DNA of 7,219 nucleotides. It comes from Rhizobiaceae bacterium. GTDB taxonomy: Bacteria; Pseudomonadota; Alphaproteobacteria; Rhizobiales; Rhizobiaceae. The position numbers were made by a program, and so were the translations under genes. Of this stretch, positions 6,483 through 7,219 are shown piece by piece. The notes beneath the pieces are model-generated. The model had not been told where the DNA came from. It did not search any database and saw only the letters and a program-made list of their open reading frames with translations. The stretch is from contig JAKISV010000140.1 of NCBI GenBank assembly GCA_021648425.1, positions 1-7,219 on the forward strand, read 5' to 3'. The number at the start of each line of letters is the position of its first letter. Position 1 is the first letter of the stretch.

Positions 6483-6776
6483 ATGAGTAAAAATATTGAA
6501 ACCGGGAAAGCCGGACAACTCTTTGAAGATTTTTTGCGCGAACAGGGCGCCTATGAAGAGACAGCAGAACGCGCCATAAAACGGGTGATTGCGTTTCAGC
6601 TAGCCCAAGCCATGAAAGAAAACAGCCTTTCCAAGGTGGCAATGGCCAAACGCCTGGAAACAAGTCGCTCCCAACTGGACCGTCTGCTTGACCCGGACAA
6701 CGGCAATGTAACGCTTGCAACACTCGCCTGTGCTGCTGAAGTGGTTGGGAGGTTGATTAAGCTGGAATTGGTTTGA
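6483..6776 (+). CDS. XRE-type helix-turn-helix protein, antitoxin-like, without a partner
   Basis: This 97-residue protein has an N-terminal helical part (FEDFLREQGAYEETAERAIKR, residues 14-34 in two stretches) and a helix-turn-helix at about 49-69 (LSKVAMAKRLETSRSQLDRLL). It ends with DPDNGNVTLATLACAAEVVGRLIKLELV in the usual position. Small proteins of this build are annotated as XRE regulators and are often the antitoxin (HigA-like) partner of a gp49/HigB-type toxin that lies just upstream. Here the upstream DNA is non-coding repeat and the gene is alone, so it may be an orphan antitoxin or a plain regulator. The ATG at 6483 is chosen over in-frame GTG codons at 6459 and 6471, which lack ribosome sites; the ATG also lacks one. 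It is on the strand opposite to the core genes, suggesting an accessory insertion. Confidence 0.8.
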   Translation: MSKNIETGKAGQLFEDFLREQGAYEETAERAIKRVIAFQLAQAMKENSLSKVAMAKRLETSRSQLDRLLDPDNGNVTLATLACAAEVVGRLIKLELV

Positions 6777-6781
6777 GTGTT

Positions 6782-6949
6782 GTGGAAACGATCGGTTTTG
6801 CGAAAGGTTCCATACATCCGATTATGCGACTGCTTGAGGTGTCTGAAAGCGTTTCGAAAGAGTCTAGACTCGCTTTGGGGGCGTTTCAGGTTGTCGTCGC
6901 GGTCAGGTACACCTTCATAGATCACGGTGCCGGTTCTCGGACTTGGTAG
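6782..6949 (+). CDS. Doubtful 55-residue ORF after the HTH gene
   Basis: A frame opening with GTG five bases after the HTH stop (an in-frame TTG at 6773 overlaps that stop) reads VETIGFAKGS, then continues through MRLLEVSESV (ATG at 6824) to a TAG at 6947-6949. No ribosome site or domain can be seen, and it spans the palindrome cluster at 6843-6889. It may be a chance reading of a structured non-coding sequence. I cannot assign a function. Confidence 0.15.
   Translation: METIGFAKGSIHPIMRLLEVSESVSKESRLALGAFQVVVAVRYTFIDHGAGSRTW
6843..6889. repeat. Cluster of nested palindromes
   Basis: Two perfect palindromes abut: TTTCGAAA (6852-6859) and GAGTCTAGACTC (6860-6871). They are framed by AAAGCG (6846-6851) with CGCTTT (6871-6876), and by an outer CTGAAA (6843-6848) with TTTCAG (6884-6889). 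Two adjacent dyads suggest a protein-binding site or a cruciform-prone sequence. No U-run follows, so it is not a typical intrinsic terminator. Confidence 0.45.
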
Positions 6950-7062
6950 CGTATATGTGTGTATGTGGCATCATAGTGCTTGAGGCAGGGCGACGACAGG
7001 TGCGTATGTAGCTCACAGACACATACAGCATTCCGCTCGTGTCCAAGCTGAAAGATTCAATC
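6950..7062 (+). other. Leader region of the last gene, with an 8-bp inverted repeat
   Basis: I see no gene here. TGTATGTG (6960-6967) and CACATACA (7020-7027) form an exact 8-bp inverted repeat 52 bases apart, upstream of the gene starting at 7063. No well-spaced promoter stands out, so the regulatory content is uncertain. Confidence 0.2.
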
Positions 7063-7219
7063 ATGTCTGATTCCTTCCAAATTTCGATCCGCGTTCCCTC
7101 CTCAATCCATGCAGCGCTCTCGGATCAGGCGCAGGCGCAAACGCCTCCCCAACAGTTCGGGGACTATATCAACTCCATCCTCGCTAGTGAGGCGATTTTG
7201 TCTGGTCATATGGACGCGG
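7063..7219 (+). CDS. Partial gene, N-terminus resembling a ribbon-helix-helix protein
   Basis: Only the first 52 codons are inside the window and the frame is still open at the edge. The protein starts MSDSFQISIRVPSSIHAALS. A short beta strand (FQISIRV, 5-11), a helix (about 12-26) and a second helix with FGDYINSILASEAIL (31-45) follow the order of ribbon-helix-helix DNA-binding proteins, often antitoxins or plasmid-type regulators. The ATG at 7063 has a weak GAAAG-like site about eight bases upstream; an in-frame GTG at 7039 would add eight residues. Beside the orphan HTH gene this suggests an accessory region, but one fold guess from 52 residues is weak evidence. Confidence 0.5.
   Translation, partial: MSDSFQISIRVPSSIHAALSDQAQAQTPPQQFGDYINSILASEAILSGHMDA

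Noticed and set aside
6596..6925. A 109-residue minus-strand ORF opposite the HTH gene.
   Set aside because: It is antisense to a recognisable coding region, with no ribosome site or domain.
1..7219. tRNA, rRNA, CRISPR arrays and insertion sequences.
   Set aside because: I saw no tRNA cloverleaf, rRNA sequence, direct-repeat array or transposase in the window.

Overview
The window looks like chromosome of an alphaproteobacterium, most likely of the Hyphomicrobiales (Rhizobiales) type. This is inferred from the protein sequences, from the gene neighbourhood prs - rplY/ctc - pth - ychF, and from an intergenic palindrome built on CCTGTG/CACAGG of a kind I associate with that order from memory. 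No taxon can be fixed without a search.

Positions 1-6156 hold a compact block of genes, all on the minus strand. In transcription order they are: pgeF (purine nucleoside phosphorylase/laccase-domain protein); an M24 'pita-bread' hydrolase that has lost the usual metal ligands; a putative proline-rich lipoprotein whose frame is broken at a run of eight C; prs (PRPP synthetase); rplY/ctc (ribosomal protein L25, long CTC form); pth (peptidyl-tRNA hydrolase, GTG start); and ychF (its 3' end lies outside the window). pgeF-M24-lipoprotein are packed like one operon. prs and L25-pth-ychF each have a credible promoter of their own. The second group is translation-related: L25 binds 5S rRNA, Pth recycles peptidyl-tRNA, and YchF is a ribosome-associated ATPase. 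Prs makes PRPP for nucleotide, histidine and tryptophan synthesis, and PgeF-type enzymes act on purine nucleosides.

Positions 6157-6482 form a divergent non-coding region. It has a very G-rich tract just upstream of pgeF, and an inverted pair of 35-bp repeats. Each repeat contains its own 9-bp hairpin, and the two copies differ only by changes that keep the hairpin paired.

Positions 6483-7219 are on the plus strand and look like accessory DNA. They hold a small XRE/HTH gene of the antitoxin type with no toxin gene beside it, a palindrome-rich 286-bp stretch that may carry a tiny ORF, and the start of a gene that looks like a ribbon-helix-helix protein and is cut by the window end.

The points most worth a second look are the C8 frameshift, the metal-ligand loss in the M24 protein, the compensatory changes in the repeat pair, and the repeats around the L25 promoter. 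I did not find clear evidence of a wholly new multi-gene system.
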